Below, piece after piece: positions 44,477-54,657 of a stretch of DNA of 64,000 nt. This DNA is from an uncultured Synechococcaceae cyanobacterium (GTDB lineage Bacteria > Cyanobacteriota > Cyanobacteriia > PCC-6307 > Cyanobiaceae), in assembly GCA_902634405.1 (NCBI GenBank), contig CACPJY010000001.1, positions 62,001 to 126,000 of the forward strand, written 5' to 3'. The notes beneath the pieces are model-generated. The model saw only the letters and a list, made by a program, of their open reading frames with translations. It searched no databases and was not told the origin of the DNA. A program made the position numbers and the translations under genes. Within the stretch, counting starts at the first letter, position 1; every line of letters begins with the position of its first letter.

Positions 44477-45106
44477 TTATATATTATTAGATTCTAATAA
44501 TATCCTCCTAATTGTAGATAGCGAGACTCCAGTTTGTTCTCTAATAGCTCGATAAGAATATCCTTCTGATCTTAATCTAATGACTAACAGTTCCTTCAGT
44601 TTATTAATTCTAGGACGTCCACTGGCGCTGTTTACCCTTTCTCTTTTTATCTGAAATTGCAAAGATTTATTTGCAAATGAGCCTTGAGATCTTAAGGAAT
44701 AAAATGATTCTATAAAGCCAATTATTGATAGTGCAGCCTTTCCTAGCTCTCTTGTATTAATTAGTTCATCTAAAGTTAAAAGATAGGCTCCTTTATAGAT
44801 TACCTTTCTTACTAAGAGCAAGACCTCAGATATATCATTACCCAAGTACTCAAGGCTCGGTACAAAAAACTGATCCCCAGAATTCAGATTTTCCATAGCC
44901 GCATTTAACTCAGATCTTTCTATGCAAGATTTAACTGTCGCTTGTAATTCCTCATAGACAACTGAACACCCTTTTCTCTTCATCTCAATGATCTGAGGGT
45001 TTTCCAACTCATATGAGGTGCAAGAAAAACAATATCCAATTGACTTTTGCGAATAAGACCGCAAAAAAACTGGTCTAGTAAATCTCCGTTGCCGAAATTC
45101 ATACAT
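44477..45106 (-). CDS. Degenerate serine resolvase-like protein with C-terminal HTH
   Basis: IGYCFSCTS...KGCSVVYEE, ERSELNAAMENLNSGDQFFVPSLEYLGND align to resolvase core; C-terminal GRPRINK...GYSYRAIREQTGVSLSTIRRIL HTH. Confidence 0.7.
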   Translation of the reverse strand: MYEFRQRRFTRPVFLRSYSQKSIGYCFSCTSYELENPQIIEMKRKGCSVVYEELQATVKSCIERSELNAAMENLNSGDQFFVPSLEYLGNDISEVLLLVRKVIYKGAYLLTLDELINTRELGKAALSIIGFIESFYSLRSQGSFANKSLQFQIKRERVNSASGRPRINKLKELLVIRLRSEGYSYRAIREQTGVSLSTIRRILLESNNI

Positions 45107-45364
45107 GTTTCAAACCATGTAACTTATTACTAAGTATTCTAAAGTGTTTTTTAATTACAGACAATATTCTCTAATAATAAGATAAAAAAAGGATTTATAG
45201 CAAATTAGAGGTGTTTGATTAACTGTTTTATTTCCTACACTTAATAAAATAGAGGAGATCCTGACAAATGAGGCCTTAACGAAAAGAGCTTAAGGGCACC
45301 AGCAAAAGATTTTCCCAGGACGCTCTGACAATCTCTTTTAAAGGAATAACGCTGCGTAGAGTTA

Positions 45365-45709
45365 ATGCTTAAGAGAGCAAGAGTCATCAAAATGATTTAT
45401 AAGAGTAAAAACCTACAATTCCCTATGAGTAAAAATATGGAAAAAATATCTGGACTGAAATCAGGAATATTTTTGCTATTAAGAATTGCTATATTAGTTA
45501 ATCTTTTTCCAACAGGAGTGTCTGCAGAAGTGCAAATTTGCGAAATCAAATATGGTCAAAAAAATCTTGAAAGATCTAAGTCTTTGGAAAGACTCACTCA
45601 GCTGCTTAACAACAAAAAAGAGAGTTGCTATCAGATAGGTAATGAGTTTAATAAAGAAGGGAAAGCTATTCCTGAAAAACCGATCTATGCCTGCTGCCAT
45701 CCAGAATAA
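45365..45709 (+). CDS. Small putative secreted protein with four cysteines
   Basis: Hydrophobic SGIFLLLRIAILVNLFPTGVSA signal-like segment followed by a short mature region. Confidence 0.45.
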   Translation: MLKRARVIKMIYKSKNLQFPMSKNMEKISGLKSGIFLLLRIAILVNLFPTGVSAEVQICEIKYGQKNLERSKSLERLTQLLNNKKESCYQIGNEFNKEGKAIPEKPIYACCHPE

Positions 45710-45864
45710 TATATTGATAAATTTTCAATTATTCCAAAGACGAATGCAAAATAATTTAGAAATCTATTTCTAGCAACCCTTTTAAATCTTTACAAGCCCA
45801 GTTCTCGGAAACTAATTCATGATAGGGTAAGAAAAATTTACTCTCACTATTACCCTAAAATCCT

Positions 45865-45978
45865 ATGTATAATTATCGCTGGAGGCAATTCTTTGGTGTT
45901 CAGGTGGCTGCTGTAATTATTGCAACACTTGGCGTTATTGTTGGGTATGAAAAGCTTTTCTTTCCCTTCGCTGGCTAA
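45865..45978 (+). CDS. 37-aa single-TM protein (absent from ORF track)
   Basis: MYNYRWRQFFGVQVAAVIIATLGVIVGYEKLFFPFAG*; clean TM helix. Confidence 0.5.
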   Translation: MYNYRWRQFFGVQVAAVIIATLGVIVGYEKLFFPFAG

Positions 45979-46097
45979 AGCTAATCTGGATTTAATCAAT
46001 CAAAAAGCGTAGTGATTAACACTATAAAGTTAGTTACTGCCCTTTTTGATTGCAGTATTTAATTAAGAGTTTTTAGAGAATTGAAATCAATTATCTG

Positions 46098-46751
46098 TCA
46101 AATCTTAGGGTCAGGGCTAACTACAACTGGCATAGTTGAATCACTAGATGGTAATTGCACAACCTTTTTTGAGGGTTTAGAAGGCTCTTGAGGCTTGGAT
46201 GTTTGTTTTGTTTGGGTAGAGTCAGATTCAGAAGATTCACCCTCTTTAGAGCAGGCAGCCAAAGCCTCCTTAAGTAAAGAATCAAAAGTAGCGCCTGGTA
46301 AGCGGTGACGAGCAACCTCTAAAAAAGTTCTAGGAAGTGATTCAGCTGCTGCATTTTGTAATGCAGGATTATTTCGACGATGTTCCTGCTCATCATGAAT
46401 TGCACGAATAAATCTTTGGGTAACCTCTCTTTTGGTAGATGCTTTGATAAAGGTGTCGTTGTTATCTCCAAGAGAGTTTCCAGTAGCTCTCTCTAAATCT
46501 TGTATTCGCCGCTCAAGGCTTTCAAGCACTTCTGCTGCTTCATTAGAGATATGGGCAAGTTGGCCATCAGAAAGGTTAGGCAAATCAGCAACATAAACTT
46601 TTCCATGGTCTCGCAAACTTAGGAAAGTAGGTCTTGCGGTTTGTCTAAGACCTCCATTCCCCTCGTAATCACTATAAAGTGGACGTCTCGGTGGGACTGG
46701 CCCAGCTGATGTACGCCGACGAGTTAAACGATTAGGGCTATCAAAAGGCAT
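46098..46751 (-). CDS. Conserved hypothetical protein next to purM
   Basis: Long ORF with structured coiled-coil centre and low-complexity C-terminus. Confidence 0.6.
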   Translation of the reverse strand: MPFDSPNRLTRRRTSAGPVPPRRPLYSDYEGNGGLRQTARPTFLSLRDHGKVYVADLPNLSDGQLAHISNEAAEVLESLERRIQDLERATGNSLGDNNDTFIKASTKREVTQRFIRAIHDEQEHRRNNPALQNAAAESLPRTFLEVARHRLPGATFDSLLKEALAACSKEGESSESDSTQTKQTSKPQEPSKPSKKVVQLPSSDSTMPVVVSPDPKI

Positions 46752-46898
46752 TGAAATTAAGAATGTAACTACGCTGCTTCCGAATAAAATATTCGGTCTG
46801 CCTCGTTTGATTTTACTGAATTCGTTAAAGAATATTCTATAAAGATATAGCTCGTAGAACTCCGAAGTAATACGGAAAGCTAACCAAGCCTGGATAAC

Positions 46899-47936
46899 TT
46901 AGAAAGGCAAGCCTAAAAGTCTGGACTCATTAGGCTCCGAGGAAGTCTCTATAGAGCCAAGAATCCATGCAGGAAAACCTCTCTTTTGACATACATCGAG
47001 GGTTTCATCAGCTCTCTCCTGCTTCACGACCAAGCAGTAACCAACACCTAAATTAAAGGTATTCCAAAGATCCCTCTCTGGTATCTTCCCCTGCTCTTGC
47101 AGCCATTCAAAAATATAAGGTTTTTCCCAGCTACTTTTTTCGATATGAGCACTTAATCCTGCAGGCAAGCATCTAGGCAGGTTCTCAGGAAGACCTCCTC
47201 CAGTGATATGTGCCATTCCTTGAATAGGTATCTGACTCTCAAAAAGAGCTTTCACTAACTCAAAATAAATAGTTGTTGGAGCCAAAAGAGCTTCTAAAAG
47301 TGACCTTTGACTATTACCCATTAGAGAATGAAGGTCAATTGCATTAGTGCTCAAAATCTTTCGAACTAAACTGAAACCATTGCTATGTAAACCACTACTT
47401 TCAATAGCTATCAAAAGATCTCCTGGTTTTATAAAACGCCCATCGATTAAGTGGTTCTCCTCAACAATTCCAACACAAAACCCAGCAAGATCGTATTGAT
47501 TTTTCGAATAAAATCCTGGCATTTCAGCTGTCTCTCCCCCAAGCAAGGCACATCCACTTAAACGACAACCCTCTGCTATCCCTTGCACAACTTCAACCAT
47601 GGCTGAAGGTTTTAATTTTCCTGTAGCAATGTAATCCAAGAAAAAAAGCGGTTTTGCCCCAGAAGTAATTACATCATTTACACACATAGCCACTAAATCA
47701 ATTCCAACTCCGTAATGGAGATTATTTTCTTGCGCCAATTCAAGCTTGGTCCCTACGCCATCTGTACCTGAGACCAAAACAGGATTTATCAGGCCCTTGG
47801 GAAGCCGCATCAATCCTCCAAAGCCCCCGATACCGCCTATTACATCTCTGGTATGAGTGGCCTCAACACTCGAGCGAATTTCATCTACAAAAGACCTTCC
47901 GGCCTCTACATCAACCCCTGCTGCCTTGTAATCCAT
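46899..47936 (-). CDS. purM: Phosphoribosylformylglycinamidine cyclo-ligase
   Basis: [27 protein letters not shown]. Confidence 0.97.
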   Translation of the reverse strand: MDYKAAGVDVEAGRSFVDEIRSSVEATHTRDVIGGIGGFGGLMRLPKGLINPVLVSGTDGVGTKLELAQENNLHYGVGIDLVAMCVNDVITSGAKPLFFLDYIATGKLKPSAMVEVVQGIAEGCRLSGCALLGGETAEMPGFYSKNQYDLAGFCVGIVEENHLIDGRFIKPGDLLIAIESSGLHSNGFSLVRKILSTNAIDLHSLMGNSQRSLLEALLAPTTIYFELVKALFESQIPIQGMAHITGGGLPENLPRCLPAGLSAHIEKSSWEKPYIFEWLQEQGKIPERDLWNTFNLGVGYCLVVKQERADETLDVCQKRGFPAWILGSIETSSEPNESRLLGLPF

Positions 47937-47967
47937 AAATTCACAGATGGGATGAAATCAAACGTTA

Positions 47968-48117
47968 ATGAGTTCAAAAATCAAGCGAGTTGTAGCTTTA
48001 AGTCAATTTCTCAAAACATTACCTCGTCTTGAGGAGTTTGAGGTTAAAAAAAAGCAATCCAATGAAAAAAGAGACTTGTTTTTTATAGTTCAACACAAAA
48101 GCTCTTATGCTTTTTAG
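47968..48117 (+). CDS. Possible 49-aa ORF between purM and panC
   Basis: Open frame MSSKIKRVVALSQFLKTLPRLEEFEVKKKQSNEKRDLFFIVQHKSSYAF*; no family evidence. Confidence 0.25.
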   Translation: MSSKIKRVVALSQFLKTLPRLEEFEVKKKQSNEKRDLFFIVQHKSSYAF

Positions 48118-48161
48118 TGAACAAAGGAAATTAGTCACTTCTCTTTTAAGGAGGTTTTCAA

Positions 48162-49715
48162 CTGAGCTTTTCTCTTCTCCATACCCAATCCGAACTCAAA
48201 GAATGGCTGCAATTCCACCAGGACAAAGAAATCACCTTTGTGCCAACCATGGGGGCTCTACACCGTGGCCATGAAGCACTCATCAAAAAAGCAAGTGAAT
48301 ATCAATCAGCTATAAAGTCAAACCTTACATTAGTCAGTATTTTTGTAAACCCTCTTCAATTTGGACCTAATGAAGATTTTAATAATTACCCACGAGATAT
48401 AAAGCAAGACACACTTATAGCTAAAAGATGCGGCGCAAAAGCCTTATGGGCCCCATCATTGGAAGAAATTTTTCCAGGAGGGCCTCACTCAAATTTTACA
48501 ATTAAAGCTCCAGATTTTCTTCAAACACACCTTTGTGGAGCTAGCAGACCAGGTCACTTTGATGGAGTGGCAACAGTAATTCTTCGTCTGTTAAATATTG
48601 TTCGCCCTGAAATACTTATATTAGGAGAAAAAGATTGGCAGCAATTTGTAATTATAAGAAAGCTCTTGAAAGATCTAAATATGCCTATAAAACTTATTGG
48701 AGTACCTACCATACGTGATCAAGATGGTCTGGCATATAGTTCACGCAATCTAAAATTAAATCTTGAAGAAAGAAAAAAAGCAATCCATCTCCCGAAATTC
48801 CTCAGTCAATCAGTTGAAGAATATCTCAAGTTTGGGGAATTAGATATTGAAAATCTCTATTTGAATCTCAAACAAAAAGGGTTAGAGATTGAATATTTAG
48901 AGCAAGTAGACCCATTTCTTCTGAAACCAGTCAAAACATATAAAAATATATCATTAGTTGCCGCATCTGTAAGATTTGGTTCAACCAGACTCATAGACCA
49001 CAAGTTCCTAATGAAACGCAAACCAATTGTCGCGATAGACGGGCCTGCAGGCGCAGGCAAAAGTACTGTAACCAAAGAACTAGCTAAAAAGCTAAATCTC
49101 ATTTATCTCGATACAGGAGCCATGTATCGAGCAGTAACTTGGCTGATAAAAGAAATGAATGTCGATATCAAGAATGAAGACGAAGTGAAAAATTCACTTG
49201 CAAATCTAAAGATTGAATTCAGTTCAAATCAGTTAGAAGTGCAACAAGTGCATATCAATAGTAAGGATGTAACTGAAGAAATTCGTTCTCCGAATATCAC
49301 TGCTTTAGTTTCTGAAATTGCTGCCCATCCATCCGTACGAGAAATCCTAACAAAGCAACAAAAGGAAATGGGTGATCAAGGTGGTTTAGTAGCAGAAGGA
49401 AGAGATATAGGCACTACAGTTTTTCCAGGGGCTGAATTAAAAGTATTTCTGACTGCCACCGCAAGCGAGCGTGCCAGAAGAAGAGCTTTAGATATGAAAC
49501 GAAGAGGCTTTTCAATAACTAGTTTATCTGACTTAGAAAATGAAATAATTAAGAGAGATGAATTAGATTCATCCAGAGATATATCTCCATTAATCAAGGC
49601 CGACGATGCAATAGAGGTGATTACAGATGGGATGGAGATTGACCAAGTTGTAGAAAAACTAATTGACCTATTCCGACGCAAGGTACCCTATGAGGCTTGG
49701 CCTAACCCGAATTAG
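48162..49715 (+). CDS. panC/cmk: Bifunctional pantoate-beta-alanine ligase / cytidylate kinase (apparent CTG start)
   Basis: FVPTMGALHRGHEALI (PanC); IDGPAGAGKSTVTKELAKKLNLIYLDTGAMYRAVTW (Cmk); AAGGAGG 7 nt upstream of in-frame CTG. Confidence 0.9.
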   Translation: MSFSLLHTQSELKEWLQFHQDKEITFVPTMGALHRGHEALIKKASEYQSAIKSNLTLVSIFVNPLQFGPNEDFNNYPRDIKQDTLIAKRCGAKALWAPSLEEIFPGGPHSNFTIKAPDFLQTHLCGASRPGHFDGVATVILRLLNIVRPEILILGEKDWQQFVIIRKLLKDLNMPIKLIGVPTIRDQDGLAYSSRNLKLNLEERKKAIHLPKFLSQSVEEYLKFGELDIENLYLNLKQKGLEIEYLEQVDPFLLKPVKTYKNISLVAASVRFGSTRLIDHKFLMKRKPIVAIDGPAGAGKSTVTKELAKKLNLIYLDTGAMYRAVTWLIKEMNVDIKNEDEVKNSLANLKIEFSSNQLEVQQVHINSKDVTEEIRSPNITALVSEIAAHPSVREILTKQQKEMGDQGGLVAEGRDIGTTVFPGAELKVFLTATASERARRRALDMKRRGFSITSLSDLENEIIKRDELDSSRDISPLIKADDAIEVITDGMEIDQVVEKLIDLFRRKVPYEAWPNPN

Positions 49716-50181
49716 AAATACTATCTAAAAGACCTAAGCAAGCATCTTCAAGAAGATCTAAAACCTCATCAAACCCTTTATCTCCTCCATAATATGGATC
49801 TGGCACCTCAAGGGTCTTTGAATTCTTTGCAAAGCTCAGTATTGGTTTAATAAGAGAGTTATTTTCTTGTTTTGATTCCTTCGCAAGAGCTCTCACTGCT
49901 TGATAGTTATCATTATCCATCGTCAAAATTAAATCAAACTTCTTGAAGTCATCTACATTAATTTGCCTAGCCTTACTCACAAGGGAAATTCCTCTGCGTT
50001 GAGCAGCTGATTTCATGCGATGATCTGGTGACCTGCCTACATGCCAGCTTCCTGTGCCAGCTGAATCAACTAGATAACTTGATTCAAGATCCTTGGCGGA
50101 AATCAAGTGCAAAAAAACCCCCTCAGCAGCAGGAGACCTGCAAATATTCCCAAGACATACAAACAATAATTTTGTCTGCAT
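49702..50181 (-). CDS. Low-molecular-weight protein tyrosine phosphatase
   Basis: VCLGNICRSPAAEG; VPDPYYGG. Confidence 0.95.
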   Translation of the reverse strand: MQTKLLFVCLGNICRSPAAEGVFLHLISAKDLESSYLVDSAGTGSWHVGRSPDHRMKSAAQRRGISLVSKARQINVDDFKKFDLILTMDNDNYQAVRALAKESKQENNSLIKPILSFAKNSKTLEVPDPYYGGDKGFDEVLDLLEDACLGLLDSISNSG

Positions 50182-50285
50182 CGAAAAACCCTCAATACAA
50201 AAAAGAAGAAGCATCTATGCTTCGCAAAAATAGTTTAATAAAGAAAAACACACAAAGATTGAGTCATTCATAAAATGGTAAACCA

Positions 50286-51056
50286 CTAACTCTTCAAATC
50301 AAATAACACATCATGAATATAGGCCTCAGTCCATTCTCTGCCATAAAATCGAGTTAGCATAGCTCTTGCAGGATCTTTATATGCTCTGTATTTGATATAA
50401 AGACTTTGGCCTGAAAGTAATTCAAAGGCACGATCATGATTGACTGCATTCGCATGATTAACTAAATCCAAATAAAGCTCTAAGTAATCTCTGAAAGCAG
50501 GTCTAATTACGTCCTCAATTAATTGATCTCCTTCCACACCTAATGGAATTCTCGTCCAAAGAAAGCATGGTGAAAAGAATTTCCTAGCTTCTTCTGGAAT
50601 ATCACCACCATGGGGCAGAAAAGATTTCCACTTTTCATAAAACTCTCTTAACCTTTCCCAAACAAGCTGCGTATGATGAGTATCTAATTGCAATACTGGT
50701 TGCAAATCTAATGCGATAAGGTGTCCCGAAGGAAGAGTTACAAAATCAGCCCCAAAAAAAGGCAAATCATAATAATGGAATGGACTAATTAAAAAATTAA
50801 ACACTGAAGCAGAGGTTCCTGCTTCAACACAAGCAGCACGTACTTGTCTTAATTTTGTAGTTCTACAAGCCCAAGTATGAGTTGTTACATCAACAGGTTT
50901 TGACTTAGATCCTATAACAGCAGTTTTTGATAAGAAAGCAATAGGTATCTTATACTCAATCGGATTTAAAGGCGATAAAAAAGAGATTGCATCATCTAAA
51001 AATAGAGACCATCTCCATTTAGAAATATCAACTGGATCAAGACTAGAATTTCTCAA
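50286..51056 (-). CDS. pebB: Phycoerythrobilin:ferredoxin oxidoreductase
   Basis: Ferredoxin-dependent bilin reductase pattern ([21 protein letters not shown]). Confidence 0.92.
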   Translation of the reverse strand: MRNSSLDPVDISKWRWSLFLDDAISFLSPLNPIEYKIPIAFLSKTAVIGSKSKPVDVTTHTWACRTTKLRQVRAACVEAGTSASVFNFLISPFHYYDLPFFGADFVTLPSGHLIALDLQPVLQLDTHHTQLVWERLREFYEKWKSFLPHGGDIPEEARKFFSPCFLWTRIPLGVEGDQLIEDVIRPAFRDYLELYLDLVNHANAVNHDRAFELLSGQSLYIKYRAYKDPARAMLTRFYGREWTEAYIHDVLFDLKS

Positions 51057-51089
51057 GGCAATTCAGAATCCTTCCTATATTAAACTATT

Positions 51090-51866
<777 letters not shown>

Positions 51867-51990
51867 CTAAGGCGCAAGGTAGAAGCAGATTAAGCAAGGT
51901 TCACTGCCTAGAACTAGTTAATCATTCAAAAACGCCCTAAAAGTTTGTAAATACATTAAAACCCCATTCTAAATTAGTGGTTTTTTGAAC

Positions 51991-52704
51991 TTAGAGAGAT
52001 TCTGTACTCCCTCTCCGAATAGATCTTGTTAATAGTTGAAAAAGTATTTTACCAATCGTCGCAATTAAATTACCTTCTAACTCCTTGAAAATATCCATAT
52101 TAAATTTAAAAGCAAGGTTAGCCTCTTCGACAATCTGATCAGCCATTAATTGATCAATGGGTAGACTATTAAGAACCTGACTATAATGTTCTTTAAATGA
52201 TTTTTCATTCGCAATTAAGTCAAATTCATAGAACCTTAATCCATCATGATCTCCAAGCTGCATTGCCTTCTGAGCAATTTTCTTAAGAATTTGGCCACCA
52301 GAAAGATCACCTAAGTATCTTGTATAATGATGCCCAATTAATAATTCTGGAAATTCTTTAGATACCTTTTTGATGCGCTCAACATAAGCCATTGCCGAAA
52401 CAGTGGGCTTGACTTCGCTTGTCCAATTCTCCCCAAAATAAAAGAACAAATCATTTTCTAAGGACTGGCATCTTTTTAATTCTGGAAACGAGATCGAACT
52501 TACAATAGGGTGACTCTTTAGAGCTAATTGCTCAATCTCATCTTCCATCGCTTTGTAAACGAAATAAAGATCTGCCAATAGTTTCCTATAACTGGACCTG
52601 TCGACAACACCTTTTAAAAAGCAACTTACAAAACCAGTATTTTCAGCCATTGTGTGGGCTTTTTTAGTGCCTTCTCTAAGCTGCCTAGCTAAAGCTACAG
52701 ACAT
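51991..52704 (-). CDS. ho1: Heme oxygenase
   Basis: REGTKKAHTMAENTGFV proximal His; HHYTRYLGDLSGGQIL. Confidence 0.97.
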   Translation of the reverse strand: MSVALARQLREGTKKAHTMAENTGFVSCFLKGVVDRSSYRKLLADLYFVYKAMEDEIEQLALKSHPIVSSISFPELKRCQSLENDLFFYFGENWTSEVKPTVSAMAYVERIKKVSKEFPELLIGHHYTRYLGDLSGGQILKKIAQKAMQLGDHDGLRFYEFDLIANEKSFKEHYSQVLNSLPIDQLMADQIVEEANLAFKFNMDIFKELEGNLIATIGKILFQLLTRSIRRGSTESL

Positions 52705-52805
52705 TGGTTGGATAAATTAAATTGGTTGTCCACTGCGAAGCAACCCTTGACCTTGATAGTAATTGGAATTTGAAAATTTACAGGGAAATCGTTTGCGAGG
52801 TCTGA

Positions 52806-53222
52806 TCAAGGGAATAGTAAAAAAAGATCATGACAAATCGCATGTAATTTGGCCGTCTGATCTTTCATTGGTAAAAAATCACCGCTAGGAGTCCAATCAC
52901 CAACAGTCACAATCCGCCATCGTTCGCCCTCATAAGTCATTCCCCGAATAATCACCCCTAAAAGCTGGGGGAAGGAATGATCTCCTCCTAAGGTGAGATT
53001 GAGTTGTAGGAACAGACTCCTACATTCCAGCCTAGGGCTCCAACCAGGAAAGTGAAATGCCAAATCAAGAGTGTCTCTCTCAAACCATCTCCGCGTTTCC
53101 GGATCATCTCTCCAGGGTGTGAGGTTTTCACTAGCCTCTGGGAAATGCTGTCTTACAAGCCTTACCACTGAAGCAAGAACATGCGCAAAATAGACACTAT
53201 CCACTTGATCGGCTGCGTTCAC
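52806..53222 (-). CDS. Conserved hypothetical protein
   Basis: Full-length ORF with a conserved-looking sequence; family not named. Confidence 0.6.
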   Translation of the reverse strand: MNAADQVDSVYFAHVLASVVRLVRQHFPEASENLTPWRDDPETRRWFERDTLDLAFHFPGWSPRLECRSLFLQLNLTLGGDHSFPQLLGVIIRGMTYEGERWRIVTVGDWTPSGDFLPMKDQTAKLHAICHDLFLLFP

Positions 53223-53370
53223 CTAAGCCTCCAGAGGTTAAACATAAAATAAAAGATTCCATGCAATTAGATTTAACGCAAGTTGGAGTAAGCCAAAAAT
53301 TAATTTAGTTCTATGAAACAAAGCAAAACATCATGAGCAGAGATTCCCTAGCAAACCAGTTCGACTGACA

Positions 53371-54657
53371 ATGAAAAAATCCAAAAAAACAACACGAGTA
53401 GGCTTTTATTTTGTAGTAGGTATTACTGCTGCTGCAACACATTCTGTAGTTTTGATAGTGCTAAATGTTTTTCTTTCTCTCTGGATAAGCAATCTATTAG
53501 GATTTTTGTCAGCCTCATTAGTGAGTTATATTGGTCATTCTAAATACACCTTCAACCCTGAAACAAAGGGTAATAACTTTGCACGTAGATGGTTAATTTA
53601 TCAATTTACAATAAACCTATGCCTAAGCATCTTATTGCCTTTAGTATTAATTACATGGGGTAATTGGATTATAACTAAAATCCTTTTAATACTTTCACCA
53701 ACAATTATGAATGCGCTTATTTGGTCTCAGGCAGCAAAGTTTAGTGCTCGTCGACACCAAAAAAGTTTAACAAAACCTATTCTACATGCTGACGACCTGG
53801 GCCTAACATCACAGACCAACATTGCGATACTAGATCTAGTAAAAAATGGAAATCTTGATAGTGCAAGCTTGCTTATCAATGGTAACGCTGTTGAGTCAGC
53901 AATAAAGGATTGGAAGAAAGAGAAAAGAGTTTCTTTATATCTACATTTCTGTCTTACAGAAGGTCCAGCATTATCACAAAATAATACTCTAGAACATATT
54001 GTTAATAAGAAAGGGGTTCTTCATTATTCTTTTGCTAGATTAGTCTTAGTTTCGTTAATCCCAAGATTATTTGAATATCGGAGAATAATAGAGCATGAAA
54101 TTCAAACTGAATTAATAGCTCAAATCAAACATTATAAATTACTAACTGGAGAAAACAGAATTGCCTTAGATGGACATCAGCATGTTCATCTAATTCCAAT
54201 AGTCCTGTCTAGCATACTTAAAGTTGCAAAAGAAGAAAATATTAATTGGATTCGTACAGCATCAGAACCCTTGCTAGCAAATCTTCCTATGAAATCTTGG
54301 GTAAGATCTTTCTCAAAAGGTGGCTTGTTAAAATGGTTGGTTCTTCTAGCTTTAAGTTTCATCGGAAAACAAGAGATTTTAAAAGAAGGTATACAAACCA
54401 ATTCAGCATTTGCAGGGGTCCTATTCACTGGGCAAATGGATAGAAAAGTAATTTCCTCTGCATGGAAGGAGCTCAGTCTGCTAAAACCTGGCCTAGGAGA
54501 GACAGATCCAATGATTCTATGCCACCCAGCCTCTTGTCCAACATTGGAAACACAAAAAGAGCTAATTAATTTTCCATTATCTAGAAAATTTCTTTACTCT
54601 AATTGGAGAGAAAAGGAATGGATTGTTCTCAAAACTATTATACTTAATATGAATTAA
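53371..54657 (+). CDS. GtrA-like membrane domain fused to YdjC/ChbG-type deacetylase
   Basis: N-terminal four-TM GtrA-like domain; C-terminal HADDLGLT, LDGHQHVHLIP, CHPA YdjC motifs. Confidence 0.88.
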   Translation: MKKSKKTTRVGFYFVVGITAAATHSVVLIVLNVFLSLWISNLLGFLSASLVSYIGHSKYTFNPETKGNNFARRWLIYQFTINLCLSILLPLVLITWGNWIITKILLILSPTIMNALIWSQAAKFSARRHQKSLTKPILHADDLGLTSQTNIAILDLVKNGNLDSASLLINGNAVESAIKDWKKEKRVSLYLHFCLTEGPALSQNNTLEHIVNKKGVLHYSFARLVLVSLIPRLFEYRRIIEHEIQTELIAQIKHYKLLTGENRIALDGHQHVHLIPIVLSSILKVAKEENINWIRTASEPLLANLPMKSWVRSFSKGGLLKWLVLLALSFIGKQEILKEGIQTNSAFAGVLFTGQMDRKVISSAWKELSLLKPGLGETDPMILCHPASCPTLETQKELINFPLSRKFLYSNWREKEWIVLKTIILNMN

